A stretch of DNA of 64,000 nt from a virus. The stretch spans positions 1 through 64,000 of the IMG/VR virus record IMGVR_UViG_3300032291_003063; one strand, given 5' to 3'. Position numbers and translations under genes: made by a program. The notes beneath the pieces are model-generated. The model ran no database searches. It saw nothing but the letters and a program-made list of their open reading frames with translations, and had not been told where the DNA came from. Positions 19,672 through 28,783 of the stretch are shown here, one piece after another (position 1 is the first letter of the stretch; the number at the start of each line of letters is the position of its first letter).

Positions 19672-20323
19672 ACTTGTTTTTTGCCTTTATGTAGCTTTTA
19701 ACGAGGCCACTTCTTACTATGTCATCTACAGTAAACTCAACGTAGTCAAATTCTCCCATGCTCGAAAGAATAGCGAAGAAGTCTTTTAGGCCATTAGACT
19801 TGAGGTCTGATTGTCTAAAATCACCAGAGAAGATAACTCTACAGTTATCTCCTACTCTAGTCATGATTGAGTCGAGTTCGTGCATAGTCATGTTTTGACA
19901 TTCGTCTACAATTATAACAGAGTCTCTAATTGTAGTGCCTCTTATAAAAGAGGTTGTGCGAAAGTCTACTTGGTTGTTAGCTTTTAGTATTTGGTAAGCA
20001 TCGCCTCTGCTAAATAATTCTTGGCATATATCCCTATAAGGGCTCTCATAAATTTCTGCCTTGTCCTTATCATTGCCAGGTAGAAAGCCTATGTCCCTAG
20101 TAGGTACAGCACTTCTTACTAAAACGATCTTATCGCATTCACCTTCAAATAAATGTTTAAGCCCAAGGTATAGGCTCAGAAAGGTTTTTCCAGTTCCTGC
20201 AACACCATGTAAAACAAGGTGCCCGTCAGAGTCGAAAACTTTTCGCTGATTATCGGTCTTTGGAACGACTGATACTAGCTCCAAGTTTTGTTGTGGTATG
20301 CCTCTCTTTCGTGGTTTACTCAT
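19649..20323 (-). CDS. PhoH-like ATPase
   Basis: 224 residues. Walker A is HGVAGTGKTFLSL, Walker B VIIVDECQNM, and the conserved LVRSAVPTRDIGFLPG and SGDFRQSD segments are typical of PhoH. PhoH-like proteins are frequent in phages of aquatic and alphaproteobacterial hosts; the biochemical role (RNA or nucleotide-linked ATPase) remains uncertain. Confidence 0.9.
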   Translation of the reverse strand: MSKPRKRGIPQQNLELVSVVPKTDNQRKVFDSDGHLVLHGVAGTGKTFLSLYLGLKHLFEGECDKIVLVRSAVPTRDIGFLPGNDKDKAEIYESPYRDICQELFSRGDAYQILKANNQVDFRTTSFIRGTTIRDSVIIVDECQNMTMHELDSIMTRVGDNCRVIFSGDFRQSDLKSNGLKDFFAILSSMGEFDYVEFTVDDIVRSGLVKSYIKAKNKYESRSKQ

Positions 20324-20808
20324 ATTTTCCTCTTAGTGTCCTTACCCTTCTCTAGGGTAAATTCATACACAAACCAAGGGTGGCCGTTAAGACAGAGAAT
20401 CCTGGCAAAAGGATATTTTTCGTCAGGCGGCCTTGTAGCCTCAATTGGAAACGGGATATCAAAAAACCATAGTAGTGATTTAATATCTTTCTTCTCTACT
20501 AGCTTTAACTTATAATACTTTAAATCTTGTCTAGAAGTCTTTTCGTATGTAAAGACTTTTCCAGAGGAATCAATAAAGTGCTTATATTTAAATAAGTACT
20601 CTAAGTCATAAGACCCTTTTGACAGCTTGTATAAGCCGCCAAAAGGAGTCTGTAGCCTTCTGCGCCCTAGATTTTCTCCGGGCATGTTTGTATCATCTAG
20701 AATTTCTCCCTCTATAAATAAAATCCCATCTCCTAAACTAACATTGTCTGTATGCAGTCGATAGATGGGAAATACTATATTAGGAATATTTCTATAAGTA
20801 TAAATCAT
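20320..20808 (-). CDS. Hypothetical protein between phoH and polymerase
   Basis: 162 residues, mixed alpha/beta with no recognised motif (for example GDGILFIEGEILDD and YPFARILCLNGHPWFVYEF). It overlaps both neighbours by four bases, so it is part of the replication operon. Function unknown. Confidence 0.65.
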   Translation of the reverse strand: MIYTYRNIPNIVFPIYRLHTDNVSLGDGILFIEGEILDDTNMPGENLGRRRLQTPFGGLYKLSKGSYDLEYLFKYKHFIDSSGKVFTYEKTSRQDLKYYKLKLVEKKDIKSLLWFFDIPFPIEATRPPDEKYPFARILCLNGHPWFVYEFTLEKGKDTKRKI

Positions 20809-23072
20809 ACAAGGTCTTCGTAAGTCTTTTCAAACTTTCCTGTGGAGTAGTCTTCTCCAATTTCAAAGTCACACATAATTGGTACTCCAGGAATACTCAC
20901 ACCTCTATCCACTTGAATAAAGTGTTCGAGCTTACTCTTGTACTCCTCAATCTCGTCGTCAGGAACTTCTGCTAGAATAGAGTCATGCACAAGAGCAAAT
21001 ATACGAGATTTCATTCCCTTAGCATCAATATAGGCTTGCATATCAATAGCTCCAAGCACATTTACGTCACTAGAGGGAGACTGCACTAGAAAGTTAATTC
21101 CAGACCTAACAGTATGCGCTACTGTTGCCCTGTCTTCGGAGAAGACGTTGGCTAGTCTGCGCTTTCTGCCAAAGAAGCTATAGATAAACCCGTTCTCAAG
21201 AATAAACTTCTTGTTCCCGTCGATCCACTTCTTTAGTTTCTTGAAGGTATTAAAGTAATCAGTAATAACTTCTTCGGCCTCAGAAACAGAGAACAGAGTC
21301 CCGGTTTCTTTAGTTACCTCAGAACTGATCTTATCAGCGCCAGCTCCGTACAGAATACCAAAGGTAACTGCCTTAACAGCACTTCTTTTTTCAGGGAAAA
21401 GAGTCTTAATCTCTTCTACTTTACATGGTAGGGCAAACACTCTTTTTGCAATACTTGAGTGGAAGTCTTCCTTGTTACGGAATACATCCATAAGAGCTTC
21501 GTCTTTAGACACTACGGCTGCAATGTATACTTCCGCAGTCTTCAAGTCCATTGATACAATCTTATGCCCAGGAGCTGCTTTAATACAGCCTTTAACAATA
21601 GGATTGTCTCTAGGAAGCTGCTGCATGTTAAGCTTACCACTGGAAGAAAGACGACCACTAGTAGTACTATGCAGATTAAAGTTGGTACGAAGACGACTAT
21701 CTTTATCCAGTTGAGGAATAATCTTGTCTAGGTATGTGTTCTTGATCTTTGCCTTTTGGCGAATTGCAAGAATTAGCCTTGGAATTTCATGCTGAGTGCT
21801 AAGCTGCTCTAGAACTTCGGCATCAGTAGAGCTTGCACCCTTCTTGGTCTTCTTGCTAGGCCTGAGCTTTAGGAAGTCGAAGAGTAGTACTCTTAGCTGA
21901 TTAACACTATTGGGGTTGAATTTCTTTCCTTGAAACTGCTCAAATTCAGCAACAACTTGATGGGTATATAGTTCTGCAATAGCCTTATCAATATCTTCCT
22001 GCATAAGAGCTTGGGCCTTAACGAGACGATCCTTGTCAAAAGGAACTCCGTTATTTTCCATCTTAATAAGAAAGTTTGAGCCCGGCATTAGAATATTATT
22101 ATATACATGCGCGAGTTTCTTATTCTTATCAATAACAGGCTTAAACTTCTGGAATATGGCTAGAGTAACCACTGAGTCGATTGCCGCATAAGGAACCATA
22201 ATATCAAAAGGAATAAACGAGTACGAGAGGTCTTCCTTTAAAATACCATGAGTTTTGCAGTAGTTATTCTTCCACTCCTCTAGGTCTCTTTCGTAGTCGC
22301 CAAACTTGGTGTACTTAAGTGCAAGTTGCTTAAGCCCATGAGTACCCGGAGTTTCATCAATAAGATAGTGTAGAAGCATGGTATCATCTGAGCGAGGAAA
22401 CTTCCAGCCAAAATGATAAATAAACCAAGACTTGTCGAACTTAGCGTTATGAAACACTACGTTCTTCTTATTGAAAAGCTCCTGAAGCTTAGCTTCGACT
22501 TCTTCAGTAAAACAATCAGTGCTAATATAAGCACCAAAGTCTTCCTTATAGGAAATACTAATGCCAAGAATATGCCCGTTACGGGGGTAAAGCGCAGAAG
22601 TTTCTGAGTCTAGAGCAATATTGTTTTCGGGGTGATCTATAGCTGCTTGAATGTACTCCAAGGCTTTTTCGGTGTCGTCGATGCCCACGTAATATGAGCT
22701 GTCTAGGGTAAATCCTGTATCGGCGCCCGATACCAGGTCGTTGATCTTTTGCTTTGACTCGTCAAAAAGGGTCTTAGACTCTGGCTTGAATGCAAGCATT
22801 GCCGGATTGATTATCGGAATAAACTTTTCCTGAACAACCTTACCAGAATACTCAGTTACAGAAGTAACCTTAGTGAAAAACTTCAAGGGTTCGCTACCAA
22901 CCAGAATAACCCAGTCGTAGTTGTCCATGTTGATATCAATATCAACATCTTTCTTAAGAATCTTCTTAAGGGAGGCATCAGAAGCTAGTACATATTGGTC
23001 AAACTCAAAATCAAAATGAGACTTGTAGTCTGTTCTGCTTTTCTTTGTTTCAATAATTGCTACTTTAGCCAT
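20805..23072 (-). CDS. Family A DNA polymerase with 3'-5' exonuclease domain
   Basis: 755 residues. The proofreading domain begins near residue 150 with LDSETSALYPRNG (DxE), followed by VFHNAKFDKSWF. The polymerase domain carries TTSGRLSSSGKLNMQQLPR, motif A SMDLKTAEVYIAAV (catalytic Asp; the usual SQIELR is replaced by KTAEVY), motif B KRSAVKAVTFGILYGAG (O-helix) and motif C LVHDSILAEV. There is no 5'-3' exonuclease domain. This is the replicative polymerase of the phage. Confidence 0.95.
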   Translation of the reverse strand: MAKVAIIETKKSRTDYKSHFDFEFDQYVLASDASLKKILKKDVDIDINMDNYDWVILVGSEPLKFFTKVTSVTEYSGKVVQEKFIPIINPAMLAFKPESKTLFDESKQKINDLVSGADTGFTLDSSYYVGIDDTEKALEYIQAAIDHPENNIALDSETSALYPRNGHILGISISYKEDFGAYISTDCFTEEVEAKLQELFNKKNVVFHNAKFDKSWFIYHFGWKFPRSDDTMLLHYLIDETPGTHGLKQLALKYTKFGDYERDLEEWKNNYCKTHGILKEDLSYSFIPFDIMVPYAAIDSVVTLAIFQKFKPVIDKNKKLAHVYNNILMPGSNFLIKMENNGVPFDKDRLVKAQALMQEDIDKAIAELYTHQVVAEFEQFQGKKFNPNSVNQLRVLLFDFLKLRPSKKTKKGASSTDAEVLEQLSTQHEIPRLILAIRQKAKIKNTYLDKIIPQLDKDSRLRTNFNLHSTTSGRLSSSGKLNMQQLPRDNPIVKGCIKAAPGHKIVSMDLKTAEVYIAAVVSKDEALMDVFRNKEDFHSSIAKRVFALPCKVEEIKTLFPEKRSAVKAVTFGILYGAGADKISSEVTKETGTLFSVSEAEEVITDYFNTFKKLKKWIDGNKKFILENGFIYSFFGRKRRLANVFSEDRATVAHTVRSGINFLVQSPSSDVNVLGAIDMQAYIDAKGMKSRIFALVHDSILAEVPDDEIEEYKSKLEHFIQVDRGVSIPGVPIMCDFEIGEDYSTGKFEKTYEDLV

Positions 23073-23895
23073 ACAATTTCCTTTTTAAGTTAAGCACTGT
23101 AGTCTCCGGTAGAGACCCAGGGTCATTCTGTTTCAATTCGATGTTTCTGTAAGATAAGTCTAACTTATCACAAAGTTCTTTGACTCTAAGTGCAGCGGAC
23201 TGTCCCGCCTCATCGGCATCAAAAAATATATCTACACCTTCTATGCCCTGTACCTTGAGTATTTCTAGCTTTTCTAGCGTTAGCGTTCGTGTACCAAAAG
23301 TACACACAGCATTAGTCAGCCCTTTATCGTGCAAATTAAGTACGTCAAATATGCCTTCTACTAGAATAACTTTCCCTTCTATAGGAGTTACTACCGGGTA
23401 CAGAGGTATCTTTGCTTCTCTAGGCGAAATTAGGTACTTAGGAGTATGCATCATGTTGGTATGCCTAGCTATAAAAGCCACCGTCCTACCACTAATATCG
23501 TTAATAGGAAAGACAATTCTACTAGCAAACTCAGGTAAAGCACTTTGAAAAGCACCAAATGCTTTGTAAGTCTTACCAGAAATACCTCTCCAGTCTCCTT
23601 CGTAGTCTTCGGCATCGGAAGGCTTTAGCATTCCGATACTTTCTACTAGCTTTTGGTTTATCTTCTTTTTTAGAAGCTCTCGCCTAATCTGTCCTGCATT
23701 GGGTTTGGCATTAAAGTATGTAAATACGTTACCCTTAAAGCCACAAGAAAAGCAGTGGTATATACCAGTAATTCGATCAACCCGCATACTTGGGTTGCTA
23801 TCATCATGGTCTGGGTTAAGACAAGAAAGAATATAGTCATTCCCTCTTTGCTGAAACGCTATATTCTTCTTGTTAAGTAGTTCTTCCACTCTCAT
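23065..23895 (-). CDS. DnaG-type DNA primase (zinc finger plus TOPRIM)
   Basis: 276 residues, about half the size of bacterial DnaG. The N-terminal zinc finger is CLNPDHDDSNPS followed by YHCFSCGFKGN (CHC2-type). The TOPRIM domain has VEGIFDVL and FFDADEAGQSA. It makes RNA primers and overlaps the polymerase start by eight bases. The helicase-interaction domain of bacterial DnaG is lacking. Confidence 0.92.
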   Translation of the reverse strand: MRVEELLNKKNIAFQQRGNDYILSCLNPDHDDSNPSMRVDRITGIYHCFSCGFKGNVFTYFNAKPNAGQIRRELLKKKINQKLVESIGMLKPSDAEDYEGDWRGISGKTYKAFGAFQSALPEFASRIVFPINDISGRTVAFIARHTNMMHTPKYLISPREAKIPLYPVVTPIEGKVILVEGIFDVLNLHDKGLTNAVCTFGTRTLTLEKLEILKVQGIEGVDIFFDADEAGQSAALRVKELCDKLDLSYRNIELKQNDPGSLPETTVLNLKRKLYG

Positions 23896-25238
23896 TAGAA
23901 TACCTCATTTGGTTCTTCTGACGATGACTTTTTAGAGGCTTCTTTTTCTTTTGGAGTAAGTGCCGTGTTAGGCCCAATCTTAAGGCTGGACCAGTCTACT
24001 TCTGATGTAAATGATTTTAACTCGTTATTTCTCATCTTCACACAATCAAAAGTAATGCAGTTATCCCCGTGGCTCCAAGTATTCATAGTAAAAGCAGCAT
24101 CACACGAGTCAAGAACACCCTTAGCAAACCTAGCTTCTCCAGAAGCATCAATTTGATAAGGGCTAATAACAGGAACATTATATTCCTGGGCCATTGCCTT
24201 TAGAGCTTTGGCTATCTCAATCTGCTCAGTCCACTCATACTGGCCGTTTTTACTACCAGTGTTACGCTTTACTTGGTTTAGGTAATCTACAATAATAATT
24301 CCTAAGTCCTGAGTCTTGTATATCTTGTCCACTTCACTCTGGATTTTACCCAAAGTGAGGTATGGGTCATATATAATTTCTATCTGATTTGATACCATAG
24401 GCTCTTTGGTGAGACCCAGGTGCAGTTTAGTAAAATCTCGATGCTCTAGGTAATTTTCATAGTGAAAACTACTGTGCTCTTTTCTATCGCACCACCACTT
24501 AGCCACTACTTCCCACTCTTGAACAGAAAGGTTCTTAGTTCTAAGTCTACCGAAAGGAATTCCTGTATCTACAGAGCAAAAGCGCTGTAGAATGTTTCGG
24601 CTGTCCATTTCAATAGTAAAATAAATCGCAGCTCTACCACTGTTTTTGATGTTTACAGCTAGATTGGCACAAGTAACTGACTTACCAGCCCCACGCTTAC
24701 CACCGATAAGAATAAGGTCTCTAGGAGAGAACTTTATCTCATGGTCGTAGTTTGTATTTAGCCCTAGTGCAATATACTTTGACAACTCTTCGTCAGACTC
24801 AAATAGAGTAATTCGCTCCATAGACTCGGCAGGGTCTTTAATCTCTACCTGTGTCTCTACGTCTAGAACTATTTGATGAAGATGTGCTAAGGTTTCTTCA
24901 GCGGTCTCAAAAGAGATAGACGTATCAATGTACGTCTCTAGTTTTGTTAGAATCTCTCTTTGTGCATATTCATTTTTTAGGAATTCGAGCAGGAGCGAAG
25001 GATCGGCGTCAACTTCAAGAGCCTCAACTGCAAATAATTTGGCACGAGTTTGCGCATCGCGTATCCCTAGCTTTAGTTCCTCAAACGAGGGCAAACTGTG
25101 CTGAGATTCGCAATGTTTTGTAATAACGCTAAATAGCGTATGATATTCGGGAGGAAGATAATGCTTACGTACATTAGACCATGTATCTAAATCACTTTCT
25201 TCCAGAACTTTCTTTAGTAGCGCGCTGGCTATATTCAA
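23895..25238 (-). CDS. DnaB-like replicative helicase
   Basis: 447 residues. RecA-type core: Walker A GGKRGAGKSVTCANLA near residue 180, GRAAIYFTIEMD, Walker B GIIIVDYLNQVKR, and a C-terminal arginine/sensor region SCDAAFTMNTWS. The N-terminal about 150 residues are helical as in DnaB. It directly precedes the primase gene with a one-base overlap, a usual helicase-primase pairing. Confidence 0.9.
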   Translation of the reverse strand: MNIASALLKKVLEESDLDTWSNVRKHYLPPEYHTLFSVITKHCESQHSLPSFEELKLGIRDAQTRAKLFAVEALEVDADPSLLLEFLKNEYAQREILTKLETYIDTSISFETAEETLAHLHQIVLDVETQVEIKDPAESMERITLFESDEELSKYIALGLNTNYDHEIKFSPRDLILIGGKRGAGKSVTCANLAVNIKNSGRAAIYFTIEMDSRNILQRFCSVDTGIPFGRLRTKNLSVQEWEVVAKWWCDRKEHSSFHYENYLEHRDFTKLHLGLTKEPMVSNQIEIIYDPYLTLGKIQSEVDKIYKTQDLGIIIVDYLNQVKRNTGSKNGQYEWTEQIEIAKALKAMAQEYNVPVISPYQIDASGEARFAKGVLDSCDAAFTMNTWSHGDNCITFDCVKMRNNELKSFTSEVDWSSLKIGPNTALTPKEKEASKKSSSEEPNEVF

Positions 25239-25249
25239 ATGCTTTTCCC

Positions 25250-25287
25250 TAAAATAAAGGCGGGAGCATGATCTCCACGCTCCCGCC
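25250..25287 (-). terminator. Rho-independent terminator
   Basis: Nine-bp stem (GGCGGGAGC / GCTCCCGCC) followed on the minus strand by TTTATTTTAG. It lies between the repeated-HTH protein gene and the helicase gene, so it attenuates the replication operon after its first member. Confidence 0.85.
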
Positions 25288-25308
25288 CAATCAGCTTAAA
25301 GGAAAAGT

Positions 25309-26043
25309 TTAGACTGCTGCTGCAGCCTTTTCCTTCTTGGTAGCACCATCATAGTCGGCAACCTTGATGCCCCTACGAGTTAGCATGGTCTTAACCCCGC
25401 GAACAGTCTTGCCAAGCTTATCAGCAATGTCTTGGACAGTCATGTCAGCAACGTCACCAAGGTCGTCCAAGGCGTCCGTCTTAGCAACGGCCTTGTTAGC
25501 TTGATACGGAATGGCCTCAATCTGACCAGCGCGAAGAAGGCTGAGAGCCTTACCACGAACGCTGTTAATGGCCTTTCCGAGACGCTCGGCGATGGCTTCT
25601 AGCGAAGCTCCACCAGTTGCAAGCTGGACAAATACACCTTCTTCTTCTTCGGTGTAGGTACGTACAGCCTCTACCTTAGGGGTAGGACGCACGTGAGCGG
25701 TAAGTTCCATAGAAAGGATCTTACCTTGAATAGACTTAGGCGAGAAGCTTCCGCCCTCAAAAACCTCAGCAATTTCCCCGTAGGTATAAGTGCCAGAGTT
25801 TGAAGTAACGAAGCTAGCAAGAGCGGCTTCTTGGTCATCGCTATAAGCCTTTACAGCGGCCTTGTCGGCAGCCGATTGAACTTCATAACCTTCCTTACGC
25901 AGCTTGCTGGCTACAGAGCGAGAAGTAGTACCCAGAGCTTCCGCAGCACTCGCTACGGTTTCAACGGATACGGGGGTCTCACCACCGACTAGGTCGGCAA
26001 GTTGGTTAGTACGGTCTTCAGTCCACTTAGGTAAAGCAGTCAA
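25309..26043 (-). CDS. DNA-binding protein with four Myb/HTH-like repeats
   Basis: 244 residues built from about four tandem HTH-like units: WTEDRTNQLADLV ... TTSRSVASKLRKEGYEV, then YSDDQEAALASFV, then YTEEEEGVFVQLA ... AINSVRGKALSLL, then DMTVQDIADKLGKTVRGVK. Each unit resembles the single N-terminal HTH of the proteins at 28784, 50195 and 52276. It is the first gene before a strong terminator, so it is probably made in high amount. A chromosome-organising or transcription-regulatory role is inferred. Confidence 0.65.
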   Translation of the reverse strand: MTALPKWTEDRTNQLADLVGGETPVSVETVASAAEALGTTSRSVASKLRKEGYEVQSAADKAAVKAYSDDQEAALASFVTSNSGTYTYGEIAEVFEGGSFSPKSIQGKILSMELTAHVRPTPKVEAVRTYTEEEEGVFVQLATGGASLEAIAERLGKAINSVRGKALSLLRAGQIEAIPYQANKAVAKTDALDDLGDVADMTVQDIADKLGKTVRGVKTMLTRRGIKVADYDGATKKEKAAAAV

Positions 26044-26052
26044 TTTAGTCTC

Positions 26053-26757
26053 CTATAATATTTCTGTTAAGTTATTTACAATACGAACGCCAGACTCTCT
26101 GGCCTTCACGGTTTTAGCGGACTCAATGCCGCTCTCATTTACTAGTATAGTCACATCCTTTGTGATACTAGCTTTTACAGTATACCCCTTGGCCTCTAGA
26201 ACCTTCTTGGCTTCATCTTTATTCTTGAAGCTAGTAAGTTTCCCGGAAATACATACAACACCGTTAGTGGCCGACTTCTTAGCAAACATATAGCTAAAAG
26301 GAAGATCATAAGAAAATCTTTGTAAAAATTCCATTAGATTATTAGTTGCTTTTTCGCCAATCCCGGCTTCTTTACAGACTTCCGCAGTAACCTCAGATAG
26401 AGAGTCAACATGAAAGGCTAGTTTGTCCGCGACAGAAGCGCCCACTAGTGGGACTCCAAGCGCAGGAAGCACAAGATTTAGGGGGGCTGCCTTTGATTTT
26501 TCGATTTCTTCGTTTAGCTTGGCAGCTAGCTTATGTCCGAGAGGGCTAGTGTCAACAGTGTAAACATCATAGAAAGTACGAATGTCTAACTTACGGACAG
26601 CAGCAGGCCCCAAACCCTTGATCTTTAGAGTAGAAGCAAAGTGCTCCACTTTTTTATACTGCCGGTCCCCACATTCTGTGTTAGTGCAGTATAGCTGATC
26701 TTTTACTAGGGTTAGTTGGCCCTCACATGATGGGCAATTACTCGGTGGTTTGATCAT
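26053..26757 (-). CDS. NAD-dependent DNA ligase, C-terminal part (LigB-like fragment)
   Basis: 234 residues from ATG 26757 (MIKPPSNCPSC), preceded by GAGAGGG; an upstream in-frame ATG at 26769 is less likely. It holds the zinc finger (CPSC ... CTNTEC), a helix-hairpin-helix region (IKGLGPAAVRKL and AGIGEKATNNL) and a BRCT domain (GVVCISGKLTSFKNKDEA). Together with the fragment at 27168-28070 it makes a full LigA, as in T5, where the ligase is also encoded in two pieces. It has its own promoter. Confidence 0.85.
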   Translation of the reverse strand: MIKPPSNCPSCEGQLTLVKDQLYCTNTECGDRQYKKVEHFASTLKIKGLGPAAVRKLDIRTFYDVYTVDTSPLGHKLAAKLNEEIEKSKAAPLNLVLPALGVPLVGASVADKLAFHVDSLSEVTAEVCKEAGIGEKATNNLMEFLQRFSYDLPFSYMFAKKSATNGVVCISGKLTSFKNKDEAKKVLEAKGYTVKASITKDVTILVNESGIESAKTVKARESGVRIVNNLTEIL

Positions 26758-26780
26758 TCGCCCTCTCATTTAATATAGTG

Positions 26781-26809
26781 ATTATAGCCCAGATAACCAC
26801 GAAAGTCAA
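26781..26809 (-). promoter_or_regulatory. Sigma70 promoter for ligase C-terminal fragment
   Basis: TTGACT, 17 bp, TATAAT on the minus strand. It sits at the 3' end of the GIY-YIG gene and fires into the ligase C-terminal gene. Confidence 0.75.
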
Positions 26810-27171
26810 GAGTTATTTTTTGGAATGCTAGCAATAATTTCGGGGCAAATCTCAAAGCACTCCGTGTAGCCTCCAAATGCAACACTAGGAACTTTCTTTT
26901 TATGTTTCCATTTTTGATGCAATTCTTGCTCAAGGCTCCATACTTCATACAAAGTCGCACAATAAATCTTCTGAATTCTTAGGTCATAACCTTTGAACCC
27001 AAAAGAGCGTTTTACTGCATCTTTATAGCTTCTACCTTTTGCAATTCCAATTTTAAGAACTTCTCTTTCGAGAGTTCTTTTGTTTACTAGAATTACACAG
27101 TACAGAATACCGGGCTGATTTGCTATTTCGGGGCGTGTAGAAAAGTAGGTTTCGTTGTATACTCCACTCAT
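26806..27171 (-). CDS. GIY-YIG-like nuclease between the ligase halves
   Basis: 121 residues from ATG 27171, which overlaps the stop of the ligase N-terminal gene (ATGA), so translation is coupled. GILYCVILVNKR and EVLKIGIAKGRSYKDAVKRSFGF resemble the GIY-YIG core (first strand, then K-IG-A); EVWSLEQELHQKWKHKK has the conserved downstream Glu. A homing-endonuclease origin for the ligase split is an inference. The reading upstream of 27171 in this frame overlaps the ligase and is ignored. Confidence 0.65.
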   Translation of the reverse strand: MSGVYNETYFSTRPEIANQPGILYCVILVNKRTLEREVLKIGIAKGRSYKDAVKRSFGFKGYDLRIQKIYCATLYEVWSLEQELHQKWKHKKKVPSVAFGGYTECFEICPEIIASIPKNNS

Positions 27172-28070
27172 ACACGCCTCACAATTCGGGGAATAATCTC
27201 TCCGGACCGAATTACCTCGACTTTGCACCCAAGCTCTAGACCCAGCGCATTGATATACGCAATGTTATGAAGAGTGGCTCTTGAAACAAGGGCGTCTCCA
27301 ACAAGAACGGGCTCTAGAATAGCCGTGGGGGCTACTACACCAGACCGGCCTACATTCCACTCTACATCAAGCAAAGTAGTAATAGAACCACTAGTCTGCT
27401 CTTTGAGAGCGTAGGCACCGCGAGGATGCTTAGCGGTATAACCTAGAGACTCGAAATCGCTCTGATTATTGATACGAATAACTAGCCCGTCAGACGGAAA
27501 GATATCGAGGTCTTGACAGAGCACCGTAGTAAAGCCAACGCTTTCTAGAAACTCCATAGACTCGGTGTAACTTGCTGTGGTTGGATTAAGGCCATAAGCA
27601 ATAAAGTATAGTTCTCGCTGTAGAAACTCATCGGTACTCTTAAGATTAAGAGCACCCGCGGCGTAGTTACGAGAGTTTTTTATCTGCTTCGGCGCTACCA
27701 CTTCTCCGACGACCTGAAATGTTCCCGAGCTTAGCTCAGGAACGAGACACCGCATCTTATCGGTAATGACCAGGCCTTCTTTACCATTGCCGCGAGTAGC
27801 AGCAACAGTAAGTTCGCCATCGACAAACTCTAGAGACACGGCTGCTCCGTCCAACTTAACAGTTGTGACAAGATCACCAGTATAATTAGCAAGGGGGTTT
27901 TCGTCGTTATAAGCTTTTTGAAGAGACCACATAGGGTACTTGTGGGAGTGCTTTTCTCCCTCTACCGCATATCCGATAACATCGTAGTTATCTGAGATTG
28001 CGTCGAACTCCTCATCAGTGAGAATTGGAGCACCTTCATAATAGGCTTTACTGGCTTGTTCTAAAATCAT
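27168..28070 (-). CDS. NAD-dependent DNA ligase, N-terminal (adenylation and OB) part
   Basis: 300 residues. Contains ILTDEEFDAI, HKYPMWSLQKAY, the adenylation motif TVKLDGAAVSL (KxDG, Lys forms the AMP adduct), AATRGNGKEG, and an OB-fold end VGRSGVVAPTAILEPV. It stops exactly where the zinc finger of a full LigA would follow. The start ATG lies five bases after a -10 box, suggesting a leaderless mRNA. Confidence 0.9.
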   Translation of the reverse strand: MILEQASKAYYEGAPILTDEEFDAISDNYDVIGYAVEGEKHSHKYPMWSLQKAYNDENPLANYTGDLVTTVKLDGAAVSLEFVDGELTVAATRGNGKEGLVITDKMRCLVPELSSGTFQVVGEVVAPKQIKNSRNYAAGALNLKSTDEFLQRELYFIAYGLNPTTASYTESMEFLESVGFTTVLCQDLDIFPSDGLVIRINNQSDFESLGYTAKHPRGAYALKEQTSGSITTLLDVEWNVGRSGVVAPTAILEPVLVGDALVSRATLHNIAYINALGLELGCKVEVIRSGEIIPRIVRRV

Positions 28071-28075
28071 AATAT

Positions 28076-28104
28076 ATGATACCCCATAAAACCTTAAAAG
28101 TCAA
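28076..28104 (-). promoter_or_regulatory. Sigma70 promoter, leaderless arrangement, for ligase N-part
   Basis: TTGACT, 17 bp, TATCAT; the -10 ends five bases before the ATG at 28070 and no Shine-Dalgarno sequence is present, so transcription should begin at or next to the start codon. Confidence 0.75.
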
Positions 28105-28107
28105 GAA

Positions 28108-28407
28108 TTATTGAAACGTAAGTTTAATTAAATCTTCAAAGTGGGAAACTATAATATCTCTACTTTCTGCTAGAGATAGAATTTCTACTAAACCCGCAAA
28201 TAGTTCTCTAGAGTTTTCTAGGTCTATAGGCATAGCAACCCCTTCACTACTTGGCTTCCATGACTCATCAAAATCTTGGTAGTACTTTCTTAGGTGTAGG
28301 TATTCTACTCCACGAAAAGTATTAACAGTAAGACGTATTTGATGGTCTTTTACTGGATCATAGTGTATAATTCGTTCATATGCTGTAGGAGCTTCATGGA
28401 TTTCCAC
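28108..28407 (-). CDS. PC4-like (transcriptional coactivator p15) ssDNA-binding protein
   Basis: 99 residues. The central segment IRLTVNTFRGVEYLHLRKYYQDFDESWKPSSEGVAMP (positions about 23-60, quoted in part) has the PC4 layout: two strands, a Lys/Tyr-Tyr strand, then GV-hydrophobic and a C-terminal helix LFAGLVEIL. Bacterial and phage PC4 (YdbC-like) proteins bind ssDNA and affect replication or transcription. Overlaps the upstream gene by 14 bases. Confidence 0.7.
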   Translation of the reverse strand: MEIHEAPTAYERIIHYDPVKDHQIRLTVNTFRGVEYLHLRKYYQDFDESWKPSSEGVAMPIDLENSRELFAGLVEILSLAESRDIIVSHFEDLIKLTFQ

Positions 28408-28684
28408 GGTTACTCCTGTCTAAGCTACGTTGCAAAGCTACTGATAGTGGCTCTACCTTCTGCACGTTAGCTACTTTAATTAATCGGTAAGAATCAGTAT
28501 CCCAGCAAAATAGTAGGATTGTATCTTCTGACTCTTTAGCTCTATTTTGCTTGGATGCGATGTACGGCGTGGAAAAATCTAGGGTGCATACATTGTACTT
28601 TAGCTTCTGTGATTCAGCGCTTCTATAGTCAATAATACAGTCCCCATGCTCCAGCAATACTGCTCGCAAATCTTCTTTTCTCAA
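28394..28684 (-). CDS. Small WYL-like / SH3-barrel type hypothetical protein
   Basis: 96 residues. KYNVCTLDF, then TILLFCWDTDSYRLIKVANVQKVEPL resembles the small beta barrel of WYL-type ligand or nucleic-acid sensing domains (strand, W-D-x-DSYR-hydrophobic, V-xx-VEPL). The C-terminal tail is Arg/Ser-rich. Assignment to the WYL superfamily is tentative. Confidence 0.5.
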   Translation of the reverse strand: MRKEDLRAVLLEHGDCIIDYRSAESQKLKYNVCTLDFSTPYIASKQNRAKESEDTILLFCWDTDSYRLIKVANVQKVEPLSVALQRSLDRSNRGNP

Positions 28685-28749
28685 AGTGTTACTCCTTATC
28701 AGTAGGTTGGCAAACCTCTTTGCTCCTTACATGCTTCGGATACACTAAT

Positions 28750-28776
28750 GCCCGCTCAGCCAAAGACTGAGCGGGC
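28750..28776. terminator. Strong hairpin after HTH gene
   Basis: A 10-bp perfect stem (GCCCGCTCAG / CTGAGCGGGC, loop of seven) just past the stop of the HTH protein gene. The T-run is weak on both strands, so it may act as an mRNA 3'-end stabiliser rather than a full terminator. Confidence 0.6.
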
Positions 28777-28783
28777 GATTAAC

